From the NCBI RefSeq assembly GCF_003993795.1, contig NZ_RWKV01000001.1, forward strand, positions 104,509 through 168,508: a stretch of DNA of 64,000 bases. Direction: 5' to 3'. This stretch comes from Aquabacter cavernae (lineage in GTDB: Bacteria > Pseudomonadota > Alphaproteobacteria > Rhizobiales > Xanthobacteraceae). The notes beneath the pieces were generated by a model that saw only the letters and a list, made by a program, of their open reading frames with translations, was not told the origin of the DNA and made no database searches. Positions 23,876 to 32,459 of the stretch are shown one piece after another. Both the position numbers and the translations under genes were made by a program. How positions within the stretch are numbered: position 1 is the first letter of the stretch; every line of letters starts with the position of its first letter.

Positions 23876-24250
23876 TCACCCTTCCATCTCGAAGGCGCCG
23901 GGAATGTGCTCCACGCCGTCCCCGCTCACCAGCACCGCGTCGAAGCGCGCATCGAGGGTGGCGAGGTCCGGCCGGGCGGCGAGCCAGGCTTCCGCCGCCG
24001 CCGCGATGCGCCGCATCTGGCGGGGCAGAAGGGAATAGGCGGCCGCGTCCCGCCCGCCGCGCGCCTTCACCTCGCAGAAGACGAGCAGCCCTTCCTGGCG
24101 GGCCACCAGGTCGATCTCGCCCGCCGGGGTGCGGGCGCGCCGGGCCAGGATGGTGAAGCCCGCCCCTTCCAGAAATGCCGCCGCCCGGTCCTCGGCGACG
24201 AGGCCCCGATCATGGGCGGCGCGCCGGGCGGGGGCCGGGCGGTCAGCCAT
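23876..24250 (-). CDS. yraN: YraN family (UPF0102) nuclease-like protein
   Basis: A 124-residue protein with the PD-(D/E)XK-like UPF0102 fold: RGLVAEDRAAAFLEGAGFTI, the core motif GEIDLVARQEGLLVFCEVKA (Glu-Ile-Asp ... Glu-Val-Lys), and a C-terminal FDAVLV strand. The start is ATG 24250, which overlaps the rsmI stop region by 8 bp, as usual for this gene pair. The longer in-frame extension lies within rsmI and is rejected. Function in DNA/RNA processing is assumed from the fold. Confidence 0.9.
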   Translation of the reverse strand: MADRPAPARRAAHDRGLVAEDRAAAFLEGAGFTILARRARTPAGEIDLVARQEGLLVFCEVKARGGRDAAAYSLLPRQMRRIAAAAEAWLAARPDLATLDARFDAVLVSGDGVEHIPGAFEMEG

Positions 24251-25145
24251 CCTCGCCCCGCGTAAGGGCCAGCGCCCGGGCATAGACATCCCGCTTCGGC
24301 CGCCCGGTGGCGCCCGCCACGGCGGCCACCGCATCCTTCAGGGAATGGTCCGCGAGCGCGCGGGTGAGGGCGGCGTCCACGTCCCCGTCCTGCGCGGCGG
24401 CTTCCTGCGGCGGGCCGATCACCAGGACGATCTCGCCCTTGGGCGTGCTCGCTGTCGCATAATGGGCGGCCAAGGCTGCGAGGTCGGACCGCCGCACCTC
24501 CTCGAACGCCTTGGTCAGCTCCCGGCATACGGCGGCCGGGCGCGGGCCGAGGCCCTCGGCCAGATCGGCGAGGCTTTCCGCGAGGCGCGGGCCGGTCTCG
24601 TAGAGCACCAGAGTGGCGGGGATGGCCTTCAATTCCGCGATGCGGTTGCGCCTCTGCCCGTCGCGCGGCGGCAGGAAGCCGTCGAACAGGAAGCGGTCCG
24701 TGGGCAGGCCCGCCGCCACCAGGGCGGCCAGCAGGGCCGAGGGGCCGGGAATGGGATGGATGCGGTGGCCCGCTTCCGCCGCCTCCACCACCAGCTTGAA
24801 GCCTGGATCCGACACCAGCGGGGTTCCGGCGTCGGAGACCAAAGCCACCGCGTCTCCCGCCGCGAGGCGCGCCAGGATGCGCGGGCGCATGCTGGCGCCG
24901 TTGTGATCGTGATAGGGGATGAGCGGCGCCTCGATGGCGTAGCGATCGGTGAGCCGCCGCGTCATGCGCGTATCCTCGCAGGCGATCACATCCGCGCCAG
25001 CGAGCGTCTCCAGAGCCCGGACGCTGATGTCGCCGAGATTGCCGATGGGCGTCGCCACCACATGCAGTCCGGGCGCGGGGCGCGCGGCGAACTGGCGGGT
25101 TCCGGCGATGAGATAGGTGCGGGGCGTGCCCTCTTGTCCTGTCAT
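24243..25145 (-). CDS. rsmI: 16S rRNA (cytidine(1402)-2'-O)-methyltransferase RsmI
   Basis: A 300-residue tetrapyrrole-methylase-fold enzyme that 2'-O-methylates C1402 of 16S rRNA. Motifs: LHVVATPIGNLGDISVRALE, CEDTRMTRRL, ALVSDAGTPLVSDPGFKLV, IPGPSALLAALVAAGLPTDR, FLFDGFLPP, and LYETGPRLAESLADL. The C-terminal domain is intact. It is divergent from the lipoprotein gene at 25257 and heads the rsmI-yraN-gshB series. Confidence 0.95.
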   Translation of the reverse strand: MTGQEGTPRTYLIAGTRQFAARPAPGLHVVATPIGNLGDISVRALETLAGADVIACEDTRMTRRLTDRYAIEAPLIPYHDHNGASMRPRILARLAAGDAVALVSDAGTPLVSDPGFKLVVEAAEAGHRIHPIPGPSALLAALVAAGLPTDRFLFDGFLPPRDGQRRNRIAELKAIPATLVLYETGPRLAESLADLAEGLGPRPAAVCRELTKAFEEVRRSDLAALAAHYATASTPKGEIVLVIGPPQEAAAQDGDVDAALTRALADHSLKDAVAAVAGATGRPKRDVYARALALTRGEDG

Positions 25146-25256
25146 GCCCGCATCTTAGCGGGACCGGAGCCGCTGCGCGACCGTCCTGCCGGCCTCGCCA
25201 AACGCGGCGGGAGACGGTATGCCTGTTTCAGGCACGCAGCGCGCAAGGAGAAGCGG

Positions 25257-26477
25257 GTGGACGAGGCGGATCGGCCCTTGAGCAGCAAGACGGCTTCCAT
25301 TGGCGTATCCCGCCGGGCGCTACTGGCGAGCGGCCTGAAGCTCGCGAGCGTGCCGGCCCTGCTCTCCACCCTGGCCGCCTGCGCCGGCGGCGACATTGCA
25401 GGGGGGCCGCCCTTCGCGGCCGTGGCGCCCACCGGGCAGCCCATCGCCGCCGCCGGTCCCGTGGTGGCGCTCATCCTGCCGCTGACCGCGCAGGGCAATG
25501 CGGGGGCCGTGGGCCAGTCGCTGCGCAACGCGGCGGAACTCGCCCTCTCGGAACTGGGCGCCGCACCCATCAGCCTCGTGGTGAAGGATGACGGCGGCAA
25601 TTCGCAGGGCGCCCGCGCGGCGGCCGAGCAGGCCATGGCGGAAGGCGCGCGTATCATTCTTGGCCCGCTCTTCTCCCATTCGGTGGGCGCGGTGGCCCAG
25701 GTGGCGCGCCCACGCGGCATTCCGGTGATCGCCTTCTCCACGGATACCAATGTCGCGTCGTCCGGCGTCTATCTGCTGAGCTTCCTGCCGCAGACGGACG
25801 TGAACCGCATCATCTCCTTCAGCGTCGCCCAGGGGCGGCGCTCCTTCATCGGCCTCGTTCCGGAAAATGCCTACGGCTCGGTGGCGGAAGGGGCGTTCCA
25901 GCAATCGGCCGGGGCGCTGGGCGGCCGCATCATGGGCATCGAGCGGTTCACGCAGGACCGCGCCCGCCTCCAGGCCGCGGTGCAGCGGGCGGCGGCGGTG
26001 GCCGGGCAGGCCGACGCCGTGTTCATTCCCGATTCGGCTGATGGCGTGCCGGCGGTGCTCCAGGCCCTGTCGGCGGCGGGCGTGGATCTCACCCGCGTGC
26101 GGCCCATCGGCACCGGCCTGTGGGACGACCAGCGGCTGTTCTCCAACCCGCTCATGGAAGGCGCCCAGTTCGCGGCGCCCGAATCCGGCGGCTGGCGCGG
26201 CTTCTCGGAGCGCTATCGCGCCCGCTTCGGCACGGACCCGGTGCGCACTGCGACCCTTTCGTATGACGCGGTGTCGCTGGTGGCCACCATCGTGCGCGCC
26301 CAGGGGCCGGGGGCCCTGACGGATGCCTCCCTCACCAATCCCTCGGGCTTCAACGGCGTGGACGGCGTGTTCCGCTTCCGCTCCGACGGCACCAATGAGC
26401 GCGGCCTCGCGGTGCTGGAGATCAAGGGCGGGGCGGCCCAGGTGGTGAGCCCGGCGCCCCGCAGCTTCATGGGATGA
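25257..26477 (+). CDS. Penicillin-binding protein activator (LpoA-like) lipoprotein
   Basis: A 406-residue periplasmic-binding-protein-fold lipoprotein. The start is GTG 25257 with AAGGAG six bases upstream; the much longer open frame upstream is antisense to rsmI. The leader has a twin-arginine-like SRRALLASGLKLASV followed by a lipobox LAAC (Cys acylation). The mature part has the type I binding fold of the LpoA/LivJ superfamily: VALILPLTAQGNAGAVGQSL, LVVKDDGGNSQGARAAAEQ, RIILGPLFSHSVGAVAQVA, VDLTRVRPIGTGLWDD. LpoA-like proteins stimulate PBP1A from the outer membrane. It is divergent from rsmI, the typical location. Confidence 0.87.
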   Translation: MDEADRPLSSKTASIGVSRRALLASGLKLASVPALLSTLAACAGGDIAGGPPFAAVAPTGQPIAAAGPVVALILPLTAQGNAGAVGQSLRNAAELALSELGAAPISLVVKDDGGNSQGARAAAEQAMAEGARIILGPLFSHSVGAVAQVARPRGIPVIAFSTDTNVASSGVYLLSFLPQTDVNRIISFSVAQGRRSFIGLVPENAYGSVAEGAFQQSAGALGGRIMGIERFTQDRARLQAAVQRAAAVAGQADAVFIPDSADGVPAVLQALSAAGVDLTRVRPIGTGLWDDQRLFSNPLMEGAQFAAPESGGWRGFSERYRARFGTDPVRTATLSYDAVSLVATIVRAQGPGALTDASLTNPSGFNGVDGVFRFRSDGTNERGLAVLEIKGGAAQVVSPAPRSFMG

Positions 26478-26629
26478 ACGAAACACGCCGCAATGCTGTC
26501 GTTGCGGCAGGGTTGGTTTGGCGGCGGGATGGGCTATAGCTTCGCCCCGCCGGTATGGGACGCACGGTCCGGCAGGCTTGCCTTGGGCAAGCCGGGCGGC
26601 CGGCACGAACAGACAAGGAAATCGGGTCC

Positions 26630-27250
26630 ATGAGACTGTCCACGAGACTGATCGCACCTCTGGCGGGCGTCCTTCTGGCCGCCTCCGGCCTGTCCGCCCT
26701 CGCGCAGACGCCGCCCGCCGCCGCCCCGGCGGCCCCCGCCGCTCCGGCCGTGAACCAGGGCCTGACCCAGGCCGGCACTCCGGCGCGCCCCGAGGTCCAG
26801 ATCTCGCGTCCCATCGAGATGCTGCTGACCCAGCAGGCGGCCGGCATGACCTTCGACGGCAAGACGCTGACCCTGACCGGCGTTCCGCCCATCACCTCGT
26901 TCCGCGTGGAGCGGCCCGAGCGCATCGGCGGCACCATGACCACCGAGCAGTTCGTGAAGCTGTGGAACGCCACGGTGGCGGTGTTCAAGAACGATCCGCC
27001 CAACGCGGCCCTGACCGTGCTGGGCCCGACCCCCGCCCAGGTGATCATCGAACTGGGCACCGTGACCCAGAACGGCACCACGCTGACCTACAACGCCACC
27101 CTGCTGGACGGCGACATCCCGGCGAGCGGCGGCCCGGTGAGCATCGTCACGGCCCCGGTGGTCTATCGCCCGCTTGAGGCGACCGGCACCTTCCTGAAGT
27201 GCTGGTGGAGCCCCTACTGGGTCGAGCGCGTCTGCCGCGCGGGCTGGTGA
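26630..27250 (+). CDS. Exported hypothetical protein
   Basis: A 206-residue secreted protein. The signal peptide reads MRLSTRLIAPLAGVLLAASG and ends SALAQ (cleavage after ALA). An Ala/Pro linker follows. The mature domain begins PEVQISRPIEMLLTQQAAGM and continues with beta-rich segments (FDGKTLTLTGVPPITSFRVE, PAQVIIELGTVTQNGTTLTY). The end has two cysteines (LKCWWSPYWVERVCRAGW) likely forming a disulfide. No known domain recognised. The ATG at 26630 has AAGGAA 9 bases upstream. A strong terminator follows. Confidence 0.75.
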   Translation: MRLSTRLIAPLAGVLLAASGLSALAQTPPAAAPAAPAAPAVNQGLTQAGTPARPEVQISRPIEMLLTQQAAGMTFDGKTLTLTGVPPITSFRVERPERIGGTMTTEQFVKLWNATVAVFKNDPPNAALTVLGPTPAQVIIELGTVTQNGTTLTYNATLLDGDIPASGGPVSIVTAPVVYRPLEATGTFLKCWWSPYWVERVCRAGW

Positions 27251-27272
27251 GCCGTCTGACCCCTTGATCGCG

Positions 27273-27305
27273 AATCGCCCCGGAAGCCAAGCTTCCGGGG
27301 CGATT
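27273..27305 (+). terminator. Rho-independent terminator
   Basis: A perfect 15-bp stem, AATCGCCCCGGAAGC (27273-27287) with its complement at 27291-27305 and loop CAA, followed by TGCTTTT. It ends the transcript of the exported protein at 26630-27250 and probably also serves the convergent GlcG-like gene. Confidence 0.85.
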
Positions 27306-27316
27306 TGCTTTTGGCC

Positions 27317-27757
27317 TCACTCCGGCGGGCGGAAGCCGGTTTGGCCGATATAGCCGGCGGCGGCGATGCCCGCGAGGCAGCAGATTTCGTCATTGTCCGA
27401 GGTGTCGCCGGAAATGCCCACGGCGCCGATCACCGCGCCGCCGTCGATGATCAGCACGCCGCCCGGAACCGGCACGAAGCGCCCGTGGCTGGCCGCCATC
27501 AGCGCGTTCATGAAATGGGGCACCTTCACCGCCCGCTCGCCCAGCTCGCGCGAGCCGAAGCCCATGCCCAGCGCGCCCCACGCCTTGCCGGCGGCGATTT
27601 CGGGCCGAAGGATGCCGGAGCGGTCTTCCCGCTTGAGGGCCACCAGATGGCCGCCGGCATCCAGCACCGCCACGGTCAGCGGCTCGAACTTCAGCTCATG
27701 CCCCTTGGCAAGGGCGGCTTCCACGATCACTTCGGCCTTCGCGAGGGTGATGCTCAC
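27317..27757 (-). CDS. GlcG/HbpS family protein
   Basis: A 146-residue protein of the GlcG/HbpS-like family (PF03928). The start GTG 27757 is preceded by AAGGAG at 7 bases; the longer frame from 27784 is less likely. Hallmarks: VAVLDAGGHLVALKREDRS, IAAGKAWGALGMGFGSREL, VPVPGGVLIIDGGAVIGAVG and ISGDTSDNDEICCLAGI. HbpS relatives bind heme or cobalamin, and family members often sit by catabolic operons. Here it neighbours a beta-hydroxyacid dehydrogenase on the same strand, separated by a hairpin. Confidence 0.87.
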   Translation of the reverse strand: MSITLAKAEVIVEAALAKGHELKFEPLTVAVLDAGGHLVALKREDRSGILRPEIAAGKAWGALGMGFGSRELGERAVKVPHFMNALMAASHGRFVPVPGGVLIIDGGAVIGAVGISGDTSDNDEICCLAGIAAAGYIGQTGFRPPE

Positions 27758-27785
27758 CTCGGTCTCCTTCAGTCTGATTCTCATG

Positions 27786-27820
27786 CCAATGGCCGATGAG
27801 GTTCACTCATCGGCCATTGG
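27786..27820. repeat. Perfect 15-bp hairpin between two genes
   Basis: Arms CCAATGGCCGATGAG (27786-27800) and the exact complement (27806-27820) with loop GTTCA. It lies between the minus-strand dehydrogenase (ends 27935) and the GlcG-like gene (starts 27757), so it can end the former's transcript. It has no U-run and resembles the other intergenic hairpins at 21.5 and 42.1 kb. Confidence 0.6.
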
Positions 27821-27934
27821 TCAAGCCCGCACGATTTCCCGCTCCGGCGATTGTCGGAGCCCATGGTCATGATGGCGCGTCCCGGACGGCCCGGCAGGGC
27901 GTGACCGACATCCGTTCGGCGTCGGCCGCCGGTG

Positions 27935-28822
27935 TCAGGCGCCGAACTTGCCCGGCCAGAAGCCGGCCAGCATGGAGCCGTCCTTCTCGCCCAGCCCGCT
28001 TGCGGAAGCCTCGTCATAGACCTTGAGCGCGGCGGCGGTGAGGGGCAGGTCCGCGCCCTCGGTGCGGGCTTCCGCCAGCATGGTGCTCAGGTCTTTGCGG
28101 ATGGCGTCCACGGAGAAGGCGGCGGGGCCCGTGTCGTCGCCGGACAAAGCCTGCGCGATGGCCGCGCCGCGCATCTTCAGGATGTTCGATCCGCCCGACG
28201 TGTCGGCGAAGAAATCCACCAGCCAGGCCGGGTCGAGCCCGGCCTTCCGGCACAAAGTATAGGCCTCGCCGAGGGCCTGGTAATAGACCAGCAAGGGCAG
28301 GTTGATGGCGAGCTTGAGGGCTGCGCCCGCGCCCACCGGGCCCACATGCTCCACCCGGCGGCAGAGCTGGTCCAGCAGGGGCTTGGCCTGCTCGAAATCG
28401 CCCGCCTCCCCGCCCGCGAGGCCCAGCAGCTTGCCGGTGCGCGCCGGTCCCACCGTGCCGCCCACGGGGCATTCCACGAAGGCGGCGCCGGCGGCGCGCA
28501 CCTTCGCGGCCAGCTCCTCCTCCTCGCGGGAGAGGACGGTGCTCATCTCGATGACCAGCTTGCCGGTGAGGTCCACGGAGAGGAGGCCGCCCGGCCCCTC
28601 ATAGACCGCCTGCATGGCCGGCCCGTCCAGCAGGCTGGAGAAGATCACGTCGTTTCCGTCCGCAAGGCCGGCGGGGGTCGCCGCCACCTTGGCGCCCGCC
28701 GCTTCCAGCGGCGCCAGCTTGTCCGCGCTGCGGTTCCAGACGGTGACCTCGTGCCCCAGCTCCAACAGGCGCAGGGCCATCGCCGCGCCCATGCGCCCCA
28801 TTCCGGCAAAACCGATCCTCAT
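27935..28822 (-). CDS. NAD(P)-dependent beta-hydroxyacid dehydrogenase
   Basis: A 295-residue 3-hydroxyisobutyrate dehydrogenase-family enzyme. Rossmann motif IGFAGMGRMGAAMALRLLEL, Arg-containing VWNRSADKL (NADP preference possible), substrate loop ECPVGGTVGPARTGKLL, catalytic Lys in AALKLAINLPLL, and C-terminal FSVDAIRKDLSTML. The GARR/GLXR-like group reduces tartronate semialdehyde or oxidises related acids; the substrate is not certain. It is divergent from the CocE-like hydrolase, with a palindromic operator between them. Confidence 0.85.
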   Translation of the reverse strand: MRIGFAGMGRMGAAMALRLLELGHEVTVWNRSADKLAPLEAAGAKVAATPAGLADGNDVIFSSLLDGPAMQAVYEGPGGLLSVDLTGKLVIEMSTVLSREEEELAAKVRAAGAAFVECPVGGTVGPARTGKLLGLAGGEAGDFEQAKPLLDQLCRRVEHVGPVGAGAALKLAINLPLLVYYQALGEAYTLCRKAGLDPAWLVDFFADTSGGSNILKMRGAAIAQALSGDDTGPAAFSVDAIRKDLSTMLAEARTEGADLPLTAAALKVYDEASASGLGEKDGSMLAGFWPGKFGA

Positions 28823-28901
28823 GGCTCTCTCCCTGGCCGCCGATTCCGGCGGTCCTCCGCGTTTCTTGTATCCCCATCCGCGACAGGCACGTTTTGGGCT
28901 T

Positions 28902-28925
28902 GCTAATTATCGTCTGATCATTAGC
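28902..28925. promoter_or_regulatory. Palindromic operator candidate
   Basis: A near-perfect dyad GCTAATTATC-GTCT-GATCATTAGC (10-bp arms, one mismatch) sits in the AT-rich divergent spacer between the dehydrogenase (start 28822) and the hydrolase (start 28990). Its form fits a GntR- or TetR-family operator. The regulator is not adjacent. Confidence 0.5.
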
Positions 28926-28989
28926 ATGGTCCCCATAACGGGTGCAAATGCACCAAGAAGAACGAAAAGCTTTGGGAGGAGCAGACGAT

Positions 28990-30789
28990 ATGGGCAGCAC
29001 CCCTGTGCGCCAACCCTCTGTCACGTCTGAGAAGAAGAAGGCGCCGTATCCCGCTTTCCAGGAGACGCGCTCCGGCATGCGCATCCTGTGGGATGTGCCG
29101 ATCGAGATGGATGACGGCGTCGTGATCCGGGCGGACGTGTTCCTGCCGATGGAGGAGGGGCGCTATCCCGTGCTTCTCACCTATGGCCCCTATGCCAAGG
29201 GTCTTGCCTTCCAGGACGGCTATCCGTCCGCGTGGAACCGCATGGCCGAGAAGCAGCCGGATGTGACCGCGGGCTCCTCAAACCTCTACCAGGCGTGGGA
29301 AGTGGTGGACCCGGAGAAGTGGGTGCCCCACGGCTATGCCTGCGTGCGGGTGGACAGCCGCGGCTGCGGCACCTCGCCGGGCTTCGTGGATCCCTTCGGC
29401 CCGCGTGAGCAGAAGGACTTCTACGACAGCATCGAATGGGCGGCCGCCCAGCCCTGGAGCACCGGCAAGGTGGGCCTCAACGGCATCTCCTATTTCGGCT
29501 CCAACCAGTGGCACGTTGCCAAGCACAAGCCGCCGCATCTCGCCGCCATGTGCATCTGGGAAGGCTCGGCCGACTGGTACCGCGACATGACCCATCACGG
29601 TGGCATCCTCTCCACCTTCTGGGCCAACTGGTACGACATGCAGGTGAAGACGGTGCAGTACGGCATCGGCGAGCGGGGACGGCGCAGCAAGGCGCACGGC
29701 CAGCTCGTGTGCGGGCCGGAGCTGCTCTCCGAGGAGGAACTGGCCGCCAATCGCATCGATTTCGGTGCGGACATCCGCTCCCATGCTTTGGACGACCAGT
29801 ATCACAAGGACCGTTCGCCGGTGTGGGACGACATCGAGGTGCCGTTCCTCTCCGCCGCCAATTGGGGCGGGCAGGGCCTGCATCCGCGCGGCAATTTCGA
29901 AGGGTTCGTGCGCGCCGCCTCCAAGAACAAGTGGCTGGAGGTGCACGGCATTGAGCACTGGACGCACTTCTACACGGACTATGGCCGGGAGCTGCAGTTG
30001 CGTTTCTTCGACCATTTCCTGAAGGGCGCGAACAATGGCTGGGACCAGCAGCCCCGCGTCCTGCTCCAGGTGCGCCATCCCGGCGAGAAATTCGTGGAGC
30101 GGGAAGAGCATGAATGGCCGCTCGCCCGCACGCAGTGGACCAAGCTCCAGCTCCATCCGCGCACCTCGCGCCTGGCCGCTGAGCCGGTCCAGAACGTGAC
30201 GCAGATGCCGTTCGAGGCCATGGGGGAAGGCGTCACCTTCCTCTCCGCCCCGTTCGAGGCCGAGACCGAGATCACCGGCCCCATCGCCGCGAAGCTCTTC
30301 GTCTCCTCCTCCACCGCCGATGCGGACCTGTTCCTGGTGGTGCGGGTGTTCACGCCGGACCTGAAGGAAGTGACCTTCCAGGGCGCCATCGACCCGAACA
30401 CGCCGGTGGCGCAGGGCTGGCTGCGGGCGTCGCACCGGAAGCTCGACCCGAAGCTCTCCGAGCCCTATCGCCCCTATCACACCCATGACGAGAAGCAGCC
30501 CCTCACCCCCGGCGAGGTGGTGGAGCTGGACATCGAGATCTGGCCGACCTCCATCGTGGTGCCCAAGGGCCACCGGGTGGGCCTGTCGGTGCGGGGCAAG
30601 GACTATGAGTGGCCGGGCGGCTCCGGCGGCAAGCTCTCGAACTTCAAGAACGAGCTGACCGGCTGCGGGCCCTTCCTGCACAACGACCCGCTGGACCGTC
30701 CGCCGGAAGTGTTCGGCGGCACCACGACGCTGCACTTCTCGCCGGAGCGCGAATCCTACCTGCTCCTGCCGGTCATCCCGTCCAAGTAA
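28990..30789 (+). CDS. CocE/NonD family hydrolase (X-Pro dipeptidyl-peptidase-like)
   Basis: A 599-residue serine hydrolase. The N-terminal alpha/beta domain has RADVFLPMEEGRYPVLLTYG, VRVDSRGCGTSPGF, the nucleophile motif GLNGISYFGSNQW (Ser in G-x-S-Y-x-G), and the His region HGIEHWTHFYTDYG. The C-terminal jelly-roll PepX_C domain spans ~350-590 (ETEITGPIAAKLFVSSSTAD, PGEVVELDIEIWPTSIVVPK, HRVGLSVRGKDYEW). The family includes cocaine esterase and acyl-peptide hydrolases. ATG 28990 follows GGGAGGAG. It precedes an ABC transporter operon by 236 bp and may process the imported substrate. Confidence 0.88.
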   Translation: MGSTPVRQPSVTSEKKKAPYPAFQETRSGMRILWDVPIEMDDGVVIRADVFLPMEEGRYPVLLTYGPYAKGLAFQDGYPSAWNRMAEKQPDVTAGSSNLYQAWEVVDPEKWVPHGYACVRVDSRGCGTSPGFVDPFGPREQKDFYDSIEWAAAQPWSTGKVGLNGISYFGSNQWHVAKHKPPHLAAMCIWEGSADWYRDMTHHGGILSTFWANWYDMQVKTVQYGIGERGRRSKAHGQLVCGPELLSEEELAANRIDFGADIRSHALDDQYHKDRSPVWDDIEVPFLSAANWGGQGLHPRGNFEGFVRAASKNKWLEVHGIEHWTHFYTDYGRELQLRFFDHFLKGANNGWDQQPRVLLQVRHPGEKFVEREEHEWPLARTQWTKLQLHPRTSRLAAEPVQNVTQMPFEAMGEGVTFLSAPFEAETEITGPIAAKLFVSSSTADADLFLVVRVFTPDLKEVTFQGAIDPNTPVAQGWLRASHRKLDPKLSEPYRPYHTHDEKQPLTPGEVVELDIEIWPTSIVVPKGHRVGLSVRGKDYEWPGGSGGKLSNFKNELTGCGPFLHNDPLDRPPEVFGGTTTLHFSPERESYLLLPVIPSK

Positions 30790-30819
30790 GGCGGAGAAAA
30801 AGTCAGGCGGATCGGCTGA

Positions 30820-30844
30820 GGCCGGAGGCTTCGCGCCTCCGGCC
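30820..30844 (+). terminator. GC hairpin after hydrolase gene
   Basis: A perfect 10-bp stem GGCCGGAGGC/GCCTCCGGCC with loop TTCGC, 30 bases after the hydrolase stop, in the 236-bp gap before the transporter operon. There is no U-tract, so termination may be partial. Confidence 0.45.
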
Positions 30845-31025
30845 CGGCACGCGCGGTTCCGACCAAGGGTCGGGGCCGTCGTCATAAGACGGCTTCCGGC
30901 ACCGGCGCGCCAACGCCGCCGTCCGGCGGGCCGGGACGAAAGCGGGCGAGCCCGGAGCAACCGGGCCGACCAACCCAGACGGCGGGACAGCCGCCATCGC
31001 ACGAGGAAGCACAAGGAGAACGGCA

Positions 31026-32273
31026 ATGACCGTGAATCGCAGGACCGTGATCAAGGGACTGGGTGTCGGCGTGGGCATGGCGGCCCTCGGCGCCCCGGCC
31101 GTGAAAGCCCAGCCCAAGCCCATCCGCGTCGGCTTCATGACCGTGAAGACCGGCCCGCTCGCCTCCGGCGGCATCCAGATGGAGCAGGGTCTCGCGCTCT
31201 ATATGAAGGAGCGCAACAACATCCTCGCCGGCGTGCCGGTGGAGATCGTCACCGTGGACAGCGGCGGCGCGCCGGCGGTGGCGCGCACCAAGATGCAGGA
31301 GCTGGTGGAGCGCAACCAGATCTCCGCCATGATCGGCCCGCTCTCCACCCAGGAGGCCCTGGCGCTCGACGACTATATCCGCGAGACCAAGACGCCCACT
31401 TTGTCCGTGGCGGCGGCTGATGACATGACCCAGCGCCGGGCCAATCCCTGGTTCGTGCGCGTCACGTCCACCTCCTCGCAGTGCTCGCAGGTCATGGGCG
31501 ACTACGCGGCGAAGGAGCTGAAGTACAAGCGCTGCTCCACCATCGCCGACGACATCGCCTATGGCCATGAGCAGAATGCCGGCTTCCAGGCGACCTTCGA
31601 GACCGAGGGCGGCAAGATCGTCCAGAAGCTCTGGCCGCCGCTGGCCGTGCCGGACTACGGCACCTACATCGCCCAGATCAACACCAAGGTGGACGGCATG
31701 TTCGCGGCCTTCGCGGGCTCGAACGGCTTCCGCTTCTTCCGCCAGTTCAACGAATACGGCCTGCGCAACAAGATCCCGCTCCTGGGTGGCATGACCGCCT
31801 TCGACGAGAGCCTGCTGCAGCAGATGGGCGATGACGCCCTCGGCCTGCTGTCGGTGAACTATTACTCGGCCACCATCGACAACCCGTCCAACAAGCGGTT
31901 CGTCGAGGGCATGCGCCGCGACTACAAGGTGGATCCCGGCTATTACGCCGCCGCCACCTACACCGCCGGGGCGGTGCTGGAAGCCGCGCTGAAGACCGCC
32001 GGAGGCGGCGGCGACAAGCAGGCGCTCATGGATGCGCTGCGCAACAACAAGGTGGAAGACACCTGCCGCGGCCCGGTGGCGTTCGACAAGTACGGCAACG
32101 TGATCGGCAACGTCTATATCCGCAAGGTGGCCAAGCAGGACGGGCGGCTCGTGAACGCGGTCATCAAGACCTACGAGAACGTCAGCCAGTTCTGGAACGT
32201 GAAGGCCGAGGACTTCCTCAAGAACCCGGTCTATTCGCGCGACTACCCGCCGGCCAAGTTCCTCGAGAACTGA
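31026..32273 (+). CDS. ABC transporter substrate-binding protein (branched-chain amino acid type)
   Basis: A 415-residue periplasmic protein of the LivJ/HAAT family. It starts with a Tat-type leader MTVNRRTVIKGLGVGVGMAA and cleavage after VKAQ. The type I fold is clear: RVGFMTVKTGPLASGGIQME, EIVTVDSGGAPAVARTKMQE, AMIGPLSTQEALALDDYI, IADDIAYGHEQNAGFQ and AATYTAGAVLEAALKTA. The substrate is unknown; members bind amides, aromatic acids and urea as well as amino acids. AAGGAG precedes the ATG. The permeases follow after a 186-bp gap with a hairpin. Confidence 0.92.
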   Translation: MTVNRRTVIKGLGVGVGMAALGAPAVKAQPKPIRVGFMTVKTGPLASGGIQMEQGLALYMKERNNILAGVPVEIVTVDSGGAPAVARTKMQELVERNQISAMIGPLSTQEALALDDYIRETKTPTLSVAAADDMTQRRANPWFVRVTSTSSQCSQVMGDYAAKELKYKRCSTIADDIAYGHEQNAGFQATFETEGGKIVQKLWPPLAVPDYGTYIAQINTKVDGMFAAFAGSNGFRFFRQFNEYGLRNKIPLLGGMTAFDESLLQQMGDDALGLLSVNYYSATIDNPSNKRFVEGMRRDYKVDPGYYAAATYTAGAVLEAALKTAGGGGDKQALMDALRNNKVEDTCRGPVAFDKYGNVIGNVYIRKVAKQDGRLVNAVIKTYENVSQFWNVKAEDFLKNPVYSRDYPPAKFLEN

Positions 32274-32323
32274 GTTCCGAGACCTGAACGGCCCGGCGGT
32301 CGCCGGACCTTCCGCATGACGGC

Positions 32324-32360
32324 ACGCTCCCCGCCCGGCCCTGTGCCGGACGGGGAGCGT
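32324..32360 (+). promoter_or_regulatory. Intercistronic hairpin between SBP and permease genes
   Basis: A 16-bp stem with one mismatch: ACGCTCCCCGCCCGGC (32324-32339) pairs with GCCGGACGGGGAGCGT (32345-32360) around loop CCTGT. Hairpins at this point in Liv-type operons typically protect the binding-protein message and lower permease expression. No T-run, so it is not a strong terminator. Confidence 0.6.
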
Positions 32361-32459
32361 CGTCACCGGCATAGCCCAACCGGCCGGGATGTCCCGGCCC
32401 GACGGTCCAGGCGCGGGGCGCCCGCGGCGCTGCCCCATTCTCTGCAAAGGACGTCCAGA

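Noticed and set aside
24129..25256. Upstream extension of the lipoprotein frame through rsmI
   Set aside because: The region is antisense to rsmI and yraN; the leader and ribosome-binding site put the start at 25257.
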